Assembly (NCBI GenBank): GCA_964646885.1 | Contig: CAZYFM010000048.1 | Coordinates: 1 to 23,228 of the forward strand | Reading direction: 5' to 3' | Length of the DNA: 23,228 nucleotides | Source of the DNA: SZUA-430 sp964646885 | GTDB lineage: Bacteria > Pseudomonadota > Alphaproteobacteria > Micropepsales > Micropepsaceae | In this document: positions 8,782 through 15,550 of the stretch, piece after piece | Layout: the number at the start of each line of letters is the position of its first letter | Numbering within the stretch: the stretch's first letter is position 1 | The notes under the pieces: model-generated | Databases searched by the model: none | Told to the model about the DNA's origin: nothing | The model's input: only the letters and a program-made list of their open reading frames with translations | Made by a program: the position numbers and the translations under genes

Positions 8782-9252
8782 TCACCGCGCGGAAACGACG
8801 CCCGTCCTGAGATTTACGTTGATTCTGGCGGCACCCGAGCGGGACTTCAGGCCATCAATGTAGAGCTTGTAGGGCATGATGAGGTCCAGGCCGCGGGACG
8901 GATTGTACCCGGAACGGATGTTCGCGAAGTCGATCATCATGAAGCCCAGCGAATCCGCGTTTCCGATGATCTTGCAGATGCGCTCCGGCGGGCCCGACGG
9001 GTCTTCCGGCCCTTCAGCCAGCACAAGGAGGTACATGCTGCAGCAGACAGGCTCTCCACCCGTGTCCACCGCCGCAATGCGCACCGCTCCGTTCAGGAAT
9101 GACTTCGTGTTCTTTTCCCAAGGCTCGGCGAGATTGCGGACACTGGCCCTGTAGTCGTCACCGCAGTCGGTCACCGTAGCGGCATTGGCGGCAAGCGCGC
9201 TCAGTGCGGTGAATGCTGCCGCAAGAAGCAGGCGGGGCTTGGACGAAGGCAT
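8782..9252 (-). CDS. Small secreted protein of unknown function with four cysteines
   Basis: I do not recognise this family. The 156-residue product starts at the ATG at 9252, which has AAGGGAG about 6 nt upstream; the longer open frame to 9354 has no such support. It begins with a basic n-region and a hydrophobic stretch (RLLLAAAFTALSALAANA), a Sec signal peptide cut near residue 24. The mature part has Cys30, a vicinal pair Cys70-Cys71 (EPVCCSMYLLVLAEGPED) and Cys93, so two disulfides in the periplasm are possible. There is no lipobox and no later membrane helix. It sits between yebC and divergent ruvC; 116 nt separate it from ruvC. It is probably a real gene, given the signal peptide, ribosome-binding site and clean stop. 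Confidence 0.75.
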   Translation of the reverse strand: MPSSKPRLLLAAAFTALSALAANAATVTDCGDDYRASVRNLAEPWEKNTKSFLNGAVRIAAVDTGGEPVCCSMYLLVLAEGPEDPSGPPERICKIIGNADSLGFMMIDFANIRSGYNPSRGLDLIMPYKLYIDGLKSRSGAARINVNLRTGVVSAR

Positions 9253-9368
9253 GGGATCTCCCTTTTTCGGACGTGTACCCATTAAGAGCGGGGCACTTCC
9301 CTGCCTTGTAACACTTCGGCAAGGACGAATCACGCTATGGTGCCCCGTGAACATACAGGGTACGCTTT

Positions 9369-9896
9369 GTGACCATGACTCCAGGGCCGCGTCGCATCAT
9401 CGGATTTGATCCCGGACTTCGGCGGACGGGCTGGGGTGTCATCGACGTGGCCGGCTCGCGCCTGTCCTATGTCGCGTGCGGCACCATCAAGACGACCAAC
9501 GAAGGCTCGCTGGCGGAACGCCTGCTGATCCTGCATGACGGCATTGACGAGGTGATCCGGCAGATGACGCCGGACGAGGCGGCCGTCGAGCAGACCTTCG
9601 TGAACAAGGACGCCGTCGCGACGCTGAAGCTTGGCCATGCACGCGCCGTGGCGCTGCTGGTCCCTGCCCGCGCTGGACTTGCCGTGGCGGAGTATGCTCC
9701 CAATCAGGTCAAGAAGACGGTCGTTGGCGTCGGCCACGCCGACAAGGAACAGGTACATGTCATGGTCAAGATGCTGCTGCCGCAATCAGACGCGCAGGGC
9801 GCCGACGCTGCTGACGCACTGGCTGTGGCGATCACGCATGCGCACTGGTCGCAGGCGAACCGGCTGACCGAGGCCCGCATGGCGGTGTCACGATGA
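9369..9896 (+). CDS. ruvC: Holliday junction endonuclease RuvC
   Basis: RuvC is the dimeric, Mg-dependent nuclease that cuts Holliday junctions moved by RuvAB. The 175-residue product has the RNase H-like fold signature IIGFDPGLRRTGWGVID. The acidic catalytic residues are visible: Asp14, Glu74 (in AAVEQTFVNKD), and Asp146/Asp149 (GADAADALAVAITHAH). The start is taken as the GTG at 9369, because AGGG lies 8 nt upstream. An ATG two codons later (9375) is a possible alternative with poorer spacing. Its stop overlaps the ruvA start (ATGA). Confidence 0.97.
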   Translation: MTMTPGPRRIIGFDPGLRRTGWGVIDVAGSRLSYVACGTIKTTNEGSLAERLLILHDGIDEVIRQMTPDEAAVEQTFVNKDAVATLKLGHARAVALLVPARAGLAVAEYAPNQVKKTVVGVGHADKEQVHVMVKMLLPQSDAQGADAADALAVAITHAHWSQANRLTEARMAVSR

Positions 9897-10516
9897 TCGG
9901 CAAGCTCACGGGCATCATCGACGAGATCGGCGACGACTTTGCCGTCATCGATGTCGGCGGCGTCGGTTATGTCGTGCACTGCTCCGCGCGCGTGCTGTCG
10001 AACCTGCCGGCGTCCGGCCAGCGCACGACGCTCTTTGTCGAAACGCAGATGCGCGAGGACGCCATCAAGCTGTTCGGCTTCACGACCAGCGAGGAACGAG
10101 AGTGGTTCCGCCTGCTGCAGACTGTCCAGGGCGTTGGCGCCAAGGTGGCACTGTCGCTCCTGAGTTCTCAGACGACGCATGAGCTCGGCAAGGCGATTGC
10201 ATTTGGCGACAAGGCGCAGATCGGCCGCGCGCAGGGCGTGGGACCCAAACTCGCCGCGCGCATCGCCGCGGAACTGAAAGACAAGGCTGTCACGCTGTCC
10301 GTGGGTGGCTCCCGCGATGTGGCTGGCGGTCCGGCGATCGGCGTTGTCCCGGTGGCCGGTGCGGCCAGCGAAGCCGTGTCGGCGCTCGTCAATCTCGGCT
10401 ATTCGCAGACGCAGGCCGCAACCGCGGTCGCCACCGTCGTTGCGCGCGAGGGCGAAACGATGCCGCTACCGCAACTGATCCGTGAAAGCCTGCGTGCCCT
10501 GTCGAGCGCGGCGTGA
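9893..10516 (+). CDS. ruvA: Holliday junction DNA helicase subunit RuvA
   Basis: RuvA tetramers bind the four-way junction and load the RuvB motors. The 207-residue product starts MIGKLTGIIDEIGDDFAVIDVGGVGYVVHC (OB-fold domain I). It continues through the double helix-hairpin-helix region (LLQTVQGVGAKVALSLLS, AQGVGPKLAARIAAELKDK; about 70-145). An acidic/flexible linker leads to a RuvB-binding domain III (SEAVSALVNLGYSQTQAATAV). It overlaps ruvC by 4 nt (ATGA) and ruvB by 4 nt (GTGA), so the three are translationally coupled. Confidence 0.97.
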   Translation: MIGKLTGIIDEIGDDFAVIDVGGVGYVVHCSARVLSNLPASGQRTTLFVETQMREDAIKLFGFTTSEEREWFRLLQTVQGVGAKVALSLLSSQTTHELGKAIAFGDKAQIGRAQGVGPKLAARIAAELKDKAVTLSVGGSRDVAGGPAIGVVPVAGAASEAVSALVNLGYSQTQAATAVATVVAREGETMPLPQLIRESLRALSSAA

Positions 10517-11580
10517 GCAAGTCCATGACCAAACCAGACCGCCTTGTGGCAGCCGAGACGCGCGATGACGACAACGGCGAGAATTCGCTGAGACCGCTGA
10601 CGCTCGGCGACTTCATCGGACAGGACCAGGCGCGGGCGAACCTCAAGGTGTTCATCGATGCGGCGCGCGGACGCAATGAGGCGCTTGACCATGTGCTGCT
10701 TGCGGGCCCGCCGGGGCTGGGCAAGACGACGATGGCGCAGATCGTGGCGCGCGAGCTTGGCGTCAATTTCCGGTCGACGTCGGGGCCTGTCATTGCGCGC
10801 GCGGGTGACCTCGCTGCCATCCTCACGAACTTGCAGCCGCGCGACGTGCTGTTCATCGACGAGATCCACCGGCTCAATCCGGCGGTCGAGGAAATCCTCT
10901 ATCCGGCGATGGAAGACTTCCAGCTGGACCTCATCATTGGCGAGGGACCGGCCGCACGCACGGTGAAGATCGACCTCGCACCGTTCACGCTGGTCGGCGC
11001 CACGACGCGCTCGGGCATGATCACGAAGCCGCTGCGCGACCGCTTTGGCATTCCGCTGCGGCTCGAGTTCTACAAGGTCGATCAGCTGATGGAGATCGTC
11101 AGCCGCGGCGCGCGGATCCTCCAGCTGAACATGTCACCGGAAGCGGCGCGCGAGGTCGCAGCCCGCTCGCGTGGCACGCCACGCATCGCCGGACGCCTCT
11201 TGCGGCGCATCCGCGACTTTGCCGCGGTTGCCAGGATTGCGCGCGTCGAGGCGAAGCATGCCGATGAGGCGCTGAACAGGCTTGAGGTCGACCGGCGCGG
11301 GCTCGACAGCTTTGACCGGCGCTACCTCAAGATCATCATGGAAAACTACAATGGCGGTCCGGTTGGCGTGGAAACGCTGTCGGCGGCGCTGGGTGAACCC
11401 CGGGACGCCATCGAGGAGATCATCGAGCCCTACCTCCTCCAGGAAGGCTTCGTGCAACGCACGCCACGCGGACGCATGGCGGCTGCGATGGCCTATTCCC
11501 ACCTCGGCCTGGCCGTGCCAAAATCGGTGACACAGCAGACGCTTTTCGACACTCCTGGATCAAGCGACACCGATGTCTGA
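10513..11580 (+). CDS. ruvB: Holliday junction branch-migration ATPase RuvB
   Basis: RuvB is the hexameric AAA+ motor that drives branch migration. The 355-residue product has Walker A GPPGLGKTT (65-73), Walker B VLFIDEIHRL (112-121), sensor 1 (TLVGATTRSG) and the arginine finger region KPLRDRFGIPLRLEFY. A C-terminal winged helix runs from about 270, with NYNGGPVGVETLSAALGE and EPYLLQEGFVQRTPRGR. The start is the GTG at 10513 overlapping the ruvA stop (GTGA); an ATG at 10525 is a possible alternative. It overlaps ybgC by 8 nt at its 3' end. Confidence 0.98.
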   Translation: MSKSMTKPDRLVAAETRDDDNGENSLRPLTLGDFIGQDQARANLKVFIDAARGRNEALDHVLLAGPPGLGKTTMAQIVARELGVNFRSTSGPVIARAGDLAAILTNLQPRDVLFIDEIHRLNPAVEEILYPAMEDFQLDLIIGEGPAARTVKIDLAPFTLVGATTRSGMITKPLRDRFGIPLRLEFYKVDQLMEIVSRGARILQLNMSPEAAREVAARSRGTPRIAGRLLRRIRDFAAVARIARVEAKHADEALNRLEVDRRGLDSFDRRYLKIIMENYNGGPVGVETLSAALGEPRDAIEEIIEPYLLQEGFVQRTPRGRMAAAMAYSHLGLAVPKSVTQQTLFDTPGSSDTDV

Positions 11581-12013
11581 CATGGCCTCCATGGGGCGCT
11601 TTGACGGCAAGCTCCACATCCTTCCCGTCCGTGTCTATTACGAGGACACGGATGTGTCGGGCATCGTCTATCACGCGAATTACCTGCGCTACATGGAGCG
11701 CGGCCGGTCGGAGTTCCTGCGACTGGCGGGCATCCACCACATGGTGATGCTGGCGAATGCCGAGCCGATTGCCTGGACCATCAGGCGCATGGAAATCGAC
11801 TATGCGAAGGCCGCGCGGCTGGACGACAACCTTGAAATCCACACGCGATACCGAACAATGTCCGGCGCCCGCCTGACAGGCGAGCAGTGGGTGAAGCGGG
11901 ACGGTGTCGACCTGGTCACCGCCAAGGTCGAGGCTGCCATCATCACGATGTCAGGCAAGCCGCGCCGCATTCCGGAAGATGTCCGGGCGAAGCTGCAGGA
12001 TTTCGTGGATTGA
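11573..12013 (+). CDS. ybgC: Tol-Pal-associated acyl-CoA thioesterase YbgC (4HBT family)
   Basis: YbgC is a hot-dog-fold thioesterase acting on acyl-CoA substrates. Its gene is usually the first of the tol cluster. The 146-residue product shows VRVYYEDTDVSGIVYHANYL, with Asp27 at the position of the catalytic aspartate of the family (Asp18 in E. coli YbgC), and YMERGRSEFLR. The ATG at 11573 lies inside ruvB (8-nt overlap), so it is the last gene of the ruvCAB operon. Here it is not followed by tolQ: the tol block lies about 4 kb to the left on the other strand. Function is assigned from the family; no substrate can be inferred from sequence. Confidence 0.94.
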   Translation: MSDMASMGRFDGKLHILPVRVYYEDTDVSGIVYHANYLRYMERGRSEFLRLAGIHHMVMLANAEPIAWTIRRMEIDYAKAARLDDNLEIHTRYRTMSGARLTGEQWVKRDGVDLVTAKVEAAIITMSGKPRRIPEDVRAKLQDFVD

Positions 12014-12032
12014 CGGATGATTGCTGACGGTC

Positions 12033-12049
12033 TCGTCCAGGCTGGACGA
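12033..12049 (+). terminator. Short hairpin after ybgC, possible weak terminator
   Basis: Twenty nucleotides after the ybgC stop, TCGTCCA (12033-12039) and TGGACGA (12043-12049) form a 7-bp stem with a 3-nt loop. There is no U-tract after it, so its role as a terminator is doubtful. Confidence 0.25.
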
Positions 12050-12150
12050 TGACACTGCCGAACATTGCCGAAATCGCCGAAAACAAAAAGAGAACAAATT
12101 GACGCATCCAGATCTCGCGCGCGGTCGCGGGATGGCACCCAGATATGGAA

Positions 12151-12181
12151 AGGCCGCCCGGGCCAGGAGCCCGGACGGCCT
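12151..12181 (-). terminator. Long hairpin 3' of the ompW gene, likely terminator
   Basis: Positions 12151-12163 and 12169-12181 form a 13-bp stem with one mismatch and a 5-nt loop (AGGCCGCCCGGGC / GCCCGGACGGCCT). It lies 22 nt beyond the OmpW stop codon on the minus strand, and is followed there by TTCCATATCT, a poor U-tract. It most likely terminates the leftward ompW transcript and may also act on the converging ruv operon. The rest of the 12014-12203 gap holds only an A-rich patch with three GCCGAA repeats near 12057-12080. Confidence 0.55.
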
Positions 12182-12203
12182 GAGTGGCAGGCTATCTCGA
12201 GGA

Positions 12204-12851
12204 TCAGAAGCGATAGCCGAAACCGACGCCCACGATGATCGGGTTGATGTCCACGTCGGCCTCGACGTGGCCGGCGACGGTTTCAAGATGGGCTTCCGTG
12301 TTGATCCAGACCTTCTTCACGTCGACGTTGAAGCTCCAGTGCTCGTCGATCGGGATCTCGAAGCCAGCCTGCAGCGCGAAGCCCACGCTGTCGTCGAACT
12401 TGGCGTCGTAGACTTCCGGTCCGGCGTCATCGTGGCCGAAGAACTTGGTGTAGTTCACGCCCACGCCGACATAGGGACGGAAGTCCGGATCATCCGGCGC
12501 GAAGTGGTACTGCAGCGTGACCGTCGGCGGCAGCAGCCACACATTGCCGATGTCGATGCCGGTCGGCTTGTGCGTGATGTCGTGCGGCGTGACGCCGAGG
12601 ATCAGTTCCGCGGCCCAGTGCTCGTCGAAGAAATAGGTGATGTCGACTTCCGGCACGATGGACGTGTCGATGTCGAGGTCGCCGCCCAGCACGGTCACGT
12701 CCGCGCTTTCGTCGGGAATGACTGCCAGCGCGCGACCGCGGACAAGCCACGGCCCCTTTGCCGCTTCGGCGTCGCCGATGCCGGAGAACGCCGCAAGGCT
12801 TACCGACAGGGCGCAACCCAGTGTCGCGACTGCTGCCCATTTGCTGTTCAT
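12204..12851 (-). CDS. ompW: OmpW-family outer-membrane beta-barrel protein
   Basis: OmpW proteins are eight-stranded outer-membrane barrels with a hydrophobic channel. The 215-residue product has a signal peptide ending near DAEA|AKGPW (residue 30/31). Family strands include GPWLVRGRALAVIPDES, VDITYFFDEHWAAELILGVTPHDI, NVWLLPPTVTLQYHF and FRPYVGVGVNYTKFF, and it ends with a C-terminal aromatic residue (INPIIVGVGFGYRF) recognised by the Bam machinery. The ATG at 12851 is preceded by AGGAG at 9 nt. It stands alone between convergent ybgC and the ymdB-like gene. A perfect FNR/FixK-type inverted repeat lies 64 nt upstream. In E. coli ompW responds to oxygen through FNR; the same may apply here. 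Confidence 0.93.
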   Translation of the reverse strand: MNSKWAAVATLGCALSVSLAAFSGIGDAEAAKGPWLVRGRALAVIPDESADVTVLGGDLDIDTSIVPEVDITYFFDEHWAAELILGVTPHDITHKPTGIDIGNVWLLPPTVTLQYHFAPDDPDFRPYVGVGVNYTKFFGHDDAGPEVYDAKFDDSVGFALQAGFEIPIDEHWSFNVDVKKVWINTEAHLETVAGHVEADVDINPIIVGVGFGYRF

Positions 12852-12914
12852 ATGAAAATACTCCTACCTCAAGGGAAACCGGACCCTTGCTATTGCCGCG
12901 ATACAGGTCACGCG

Positions 12915-12928
12915 TTGACTCAGGTCAA
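12915..12928 (-). promoter_or_regulatory. FNR/FixK-type palindrome upstream of ompW
   Basis: TTGACTCAGGTCAA is a perfect TTGAC-N4-GTCAA inverted repeat. It differs from the FNR/FixK consensus TTGAT-N4-ATCAA only at the inner base of each half. It lies 64-77 nt upstream of the ompW ATG. A poor -10-like CAATAG (12890-12895, minus strand) lies roughly 29 nt from the palindrome centre, broadly compatible with activator binding near -41. Confidence 0.5.
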
Positions 12929-13051
12929 AGGTCTGGCAGAAGCCCAAAAGGCCGCAGGATTCGTGGCCAAATTGCTTCGCATGCTGCAGGTTGAGGCGCG
13001 ATTCCAACGCTCGCGTTACGCTACGATTCGCAGCTTCGTCCGCACAGAGTT

Positions 13052-13867
13052 CTAGAGTTGCGGCATCGCCTGCTTCAGGCGCCCGCCGAGGCGCACGGGT
13101 TCAATGCGGGTGGCAAGCCCGGTGGCATCGCTGGTCTCGACGAAGATCCCGCAGACGGTTGCGGGCCCCTGCGCCGGATTGTAGCGGCCCGAGGAGATCT
13201 TGCGGATGAAGCGCTGCAGCGGCTCGGTCTTTTCCATGCCAATGACGCTGTCATAGTCGGCGCAGGCGCCCGCATCCGTCTGGAAGGCCGTGCCGCCTGG
13301 CAGGATCTGCGCGTCGGCCGTCGGAACGTGGCTGTGCGTGCCGACGACAAAGCTGGCACGGCCATCGCAGTAATGACCCATCGCCATTTTTTCGGATGTG
13401 GCTTCGGCATGGATGTCGACAACGACAGCATCCGCGCCGAGACCGAGCGGACAGGCCTCAAGCTCGCGATCGACGGCCGCGAAGGGATCATCCAGCGCGT
13501 CCATGAAAACGCGGCCCATCGCGTTGATCACCAGAACGCGCTTGCCGGTGGATGTTTCGTAGAGGCCGACACCCCTGCCCGGTGCGCCCTTGGGATAATT
13601 GAGGGGACGCAGCAGGCGGCGCTCGCTGTCGTAGACATCCACCTTGTCGCGCTGGTCAAAGGCGTGGTTGCCGGTCGAAACGCAATCGACGCCGGCCTGG
13701 AACAGGTTCTGGCAGATCTCTTCGTTGATGCCGAAACCGCCGGCGGCGTTCTCGCCGTTCACGATGACGAAGTCGAGCGACAGCTGGCGACGCAGCGCCG
13801 GCACGGCTTCTACGACCGCCACGCGCCCTGCCCGTCCCACAATGTCGCCGAGAAATAAAATACGCAT
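13052..13867 (-). CDS. YmdB-family metallophosphoesterase (TIGR00282)
   Basis: The 271-residue product belongs to the YmdB/DR1281 family of dinuclear-metal phosphodiesterases; Bacillus YmdB hydrolyses 2',3'- and 3',5'-cyclic nucleotides and affects biofilm choice. All metal and catalytic positions are visible: Asp8 (FLGDIVGRAG), Glu39 and Asn40 (VNGENAAGGFGI), Asn67 and His68 (STGNHAFDQRD), His153 (VVDIHAEATSEK), His178 and His180 (VGTHSHVPTAD). The length matches the family (about 265-275). It lies 37 nt downstream of the fau gene on the same strand and is probably co-transcribed. The physiological substrate is unknown. E. coli ymdB is an unrelated gene of the same name, so I give no symbol. 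Confidence 0.93.
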   Translation of the reverse strand: MRILFLGDIVGRAGRVAVVEAVPALRRQLSLDFVIVNGENAAGGFGINEEICQNLFQAGVDCVSTGNHAFDQRDKVDVYDSERRLLRPLNYPKGAPGRGVGLYETSTGKRVLVINAMGRVFMDALDDPFAAVDRELEACPLGLGADAVVVDIHAEATSEKMAMGHYCDGRASFVVGTHSHVPTADAQILPGGTAFQTDAGACADYDSVIGMEKTEPLQRFIRKISSGRYNPAQGPATVCGIFVETSDATGLATRIEPVRLGGRLKQAMPQL

Positions 13868-13904
13868 GACCTGCTTTCTGCCCTTTCAGGCAGATTAGCA
13901 GCTT

Positions 13905-14483
13905 TCAGTCCCTTTCAAAGCGGATGACCTGCGTCTCGGTGACCACGGCATCGAGGCGCTCGTCGAAATCCTCTTCGGGAATGGCGTCGACCTGCTGTCC
14001 CGCAAATGCAATGCCGACGGCGCGAACGCTGCGTTTGGCGCGGTGTTCCCTGAGGTAGCGATCGTAGTAGCCACCGCCGTAGCCCAGTCGATAACCACGA
14101 CTGTCGAAGGCGAGCAGAGGCACGAGGATCAGGTCCGGCCGACGTTCCTTCGCCTTGGCATCCGGTTCGGGGATGCTCATGCGGCCCACGACAAGCGGAT
14201 CGCCGGGCTTCCAGGCATGAAACGACAGCACGCCACCGTGCGCGCGCGGGAGGCACAGCGCGTGGCCGTTGTTCGCCAGCGCTGCCATCAGCGGAAACGG
14301 ATCGGCTTCGCCGCGGATCGCCGCGTAGCCTGCAATGATGGCGCCCTTCATGAACACGAAGTCTCCCAGGCAACGACGAGCGATCAGGAGCGCGGCCTTG
14401 GGGCCTGCTGCTTCGGAGGCGCGATCACGCTGGGTCAGCGCCTGAACGCGAAGGGCTTTTTTGAGGGAAGCGTTGTCGGACAA
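13905..14483 (-). CDS. fau: 5-formyltetrahydrofolate cyclo-ligase
   Basis: This enzyme converts 5-formyltetrahydrofolate to 5,10-methenyltetrahydrofolate with ATP, returning stored folate to one-carbon metabolism. The 192-residue product has the N-terminal KKALRVQALTQRDR region and the family signature PLLAFDSRGYRLGYGGGYYDRYL (about 122-144), which includes the ATP-binding glycine-rich loop. ERRPDLILVP precedes it. The length is typical. It is the downstream neighbour of 6S RNA and zapA, the same zapA-ssrS-fau (ygfA) order known in E. coli and widely in proteobacteria. In E. coli ygfA can be co-transcribed with 6S RNA. Confidence 0.95.
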   Translation of the reverse strand: MSDNASLKKALRVQALTQRDRASEAAGPKAALLIARRCLGDFVFMKGAIIAGYAAIRGEADPFPLMAALANNGHALCLPRAHGGVLSFHAWKPGDPLVVGRMSIPEPDAKAKERRPDLILVPLLAFDSRGYRLGYGGGYYDRYLREHRAKRSVRAVGIAFAGQQVDAIPEEDFDERLDAVVTETQVIRFERD

Positions 14484-14511
14484 GATGCGGGCTTTTGCTG
14501 GTTGGCGCTGG

Positions 14512-14544
14512 ATGGCCGGGTCGCGCCTTCGGCTGCCCGGCCAT
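14512..14544. repeat. REP-like intergenic palindrome 3' of 6S RNA
   Basis: ATGGCCGGG (14512-14520) and CCCGGCCAT (14536-14544) form a perfect 9-bp inverted repeat around a 15-nt loop, which can itself fold (GCC-TTC-GGC). No U-tract follows on either strand. The layout, with CGTCATGGCCGGG at one end on the minus strand, resembles the dispersed intergenic palindromes of many alphaproteobacteria. Only one copy is in this window, so its repeat status is inferred. Confidence 0.45.
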
Positions 14545-14557
14545 GACGAGAATTGTT

Positions 14558-14725
14558 GTGGGCGGGACCGCCATGGCCGTCGAATGCTCGAATCCTCACG
14601 GGCCTGCTTAAGCAGGTGGGCGCCATTTGTCCGGAACCACGGCTCCGGTCAGGGACAGCTCCCGATGAGGTCTGATTACGGCCCCTGGGTTCTTGATTCT
14701 AACGCGCGAGGCAGTACCCGCCCAC
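14558..14725 (-). ncRNA. ssrS: 6S RNA
   Basis: 6S RNA binds the sigma-70 RNA polymerase holoenzyme by mimicking an open promoter, and down-tunes transcription in poor growth conditions. The gene lies between zapA and fau, its classic location. The predicted ends pair in a long closing stem: 5' GTGGGCGGG (14725-14717) with 3' CCCGCCCAC (14566-14558). The stem extends across one bulged base through ACTGCC/GGCGGT. The interior has the conserved-looking GGGAGCTGTCCCTGACC arm, an apical CGGA...TCCG hairpin, CAAATGGCGCCCACC, and a CCTGCTTAAGCAGG hairpin. The span of about 168 nt fits the family. The 5' end begins 13 nt after the zapA stop, so it may be processed from a zapA transcript or have its own promoter inside zapA. 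Ends are estimated from the stem. Confidence 0.88.
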
Positions 14726-14738
14726 GCACAAGGTAAGC

Positions 14739-15107
14739 TCACCTGAGCCTTGCTGCAATGTCTTCCATGCGGCGGGCGGCTTTTTCCAGCAATCCGGTGA
14801 GGCGATCTTCCAGCGCCGGGCTCACGCGTGGCGGCTTTTCGCCATCGACCTCGAAGAATTCACCTTTATGTCCGGCGATGGTTTCCTCGAGTTCCTGGAT
14901 GCGCTCGTTCGCCATCTGCAGCTCATCAGCCATCAGAAGGCCTGCCATGAGCATGAGCTGCGTCTCTCCGGCGGACTTCACGTCCTTCCGGATTTCGGCA
15001 ATGCGCGCATCGACCTGGCGGGCGAGGTCCTGCAGGTGGCTCTCTTCGCCGTCGTCGCAGGCCAGCGTGAAGGTCTGTCCGTTCACTTTGACGTTTACCT
15101 GGGCCAT
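14739..15107 (-). CDS. zapA: Cell division protein ZapA
   Basis: ZapA cross-links FtsZ protofilaments at the division site. The 122-residue product starts MAQVNVKVNGQTFTLACDDG (the ZapA N-terminal beta-hairpin head). A long coiled coil then runs from about 25 to 85 (LARQVDARIAEIRKD, LMLMAGLLMADELQMANERIQELEE), followed by a C-terminal tail rich in charged residues. The start at 15107 has GGAG about 9 nt upstream; the open frame extending to 15230 overlaps the neighbouring gene and lacks support. It lies 28 nt downstream of the zauP-like gene, clearly one operon, and just upstream of 6S RNA. Confidence 0.93.
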   Translation of the reverse strand: MAQVNVKVNGQTFTLACDDGEESHLQDLARQVDARIAEIRKDVKSAGETQLMLMAGLLMADELQMANERIQELEETIAGHKGEFFEVDGEKPPRVSPALEDRLTGLLEKAARRMEDIAARLR

Positions 15108-15135
15108 GGGCGCGCTCCGTTCGTGGTCGGGACTG

Positions 15136-15414
15136 CTAGTGGGCGAGAACTGCGCGGATTTCGCGGATGGCGCCCTCAAGGCGACCTGCGACTTCATCGG
15201 TGAAGCCTTCCAGCGCGATCTTCTCGACATTCAGGCGGGTCAGTTCGTCGGCGAGACGCGCCCTGTCTTCCTTCAGCGCGCTCAGTTCAACCGCGATTTC
15301 CTGTTCGAAGGAAACGGGTTTGGCCTGCGCCGCAGGGGCATTTCCCTGGGCTGCCTTTTCAAGCCGCTCAAGAGCGGAATTGAATTTCTGGATCGCCGAA
15401 TCGAGTTTGCTCAT
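15136..15414 (-). CDS. zauP: Small coiled-coil protein, ZauP/DUF4164-like partner of ZapA
   Basis: The 92-residue product is almost entirely predicted coiled coil: SAIQKFNSALERLEKAAQ at the N-terminus, a short Ala/Pro-rich break at about 23-33, then VELSALKEDRARLADELTRLNVEKIALEGFTDEVAGRLEGAIREIRAVL. No signal peptide or membrane helix is present, so it is cytoplasmic. In Caulobacter, ZapA is encoded with a small coiled-coil protein, ZauP, and the pair focuses the Z-ring. Position, size and structure match that pattern. The assignment rests on context and coiled-coil character rather than a unique motif. A TATACA hexamer lies only 7 nt upstream of the ATG (minus strand), so a very short leader is possible. 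Confidence 0.8.
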   Translation of the reverse strand: MSKLDSAIQKFNSALERLEKAAQGNAPAAQAKPVSFEQEIAVELSALKEDRARLADELTRLNVEKIALEGFTDEVAGRLEGAIREIRAVLAH

Positions 15415-15550
15415 GCCGAATCTGTATACGCGAATTTGGGCTTAGCGCGATGTCTTAATTCAAGGTTTCCGGAAGCGAAGCCTCAGGTGATGCAACGCTG
15501 CATTGAGCCCAAAACACTGAGCACCGTTGGCGTGCGTGGCTCGCGAAATT

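Noticed and set aside
9350..9366. Possible SOS (LexA) box before ruvC
   Set aside because: The alphaproteobacterial box is GTTC-N7-GTTC (GAAC-N7-GAAC). Here GAAC is followed after 7 nt by GTAC, one mismatch in the second half; too weak to call.
12021..13055. Plus-strand open frame of 344 codons opposite ompW
   Set aside because: It crosses the ompW terminator hairpin, gene and promoter; the translation shows no recognisable domain. OmpW on the other strand is convincing.
15421..15480. Possible CtrA box (TTAA-N7-TTAA) upstream of zauP-zapA
   Set aside because: Only one TTAA half is present; the partner at the right distance is missing.
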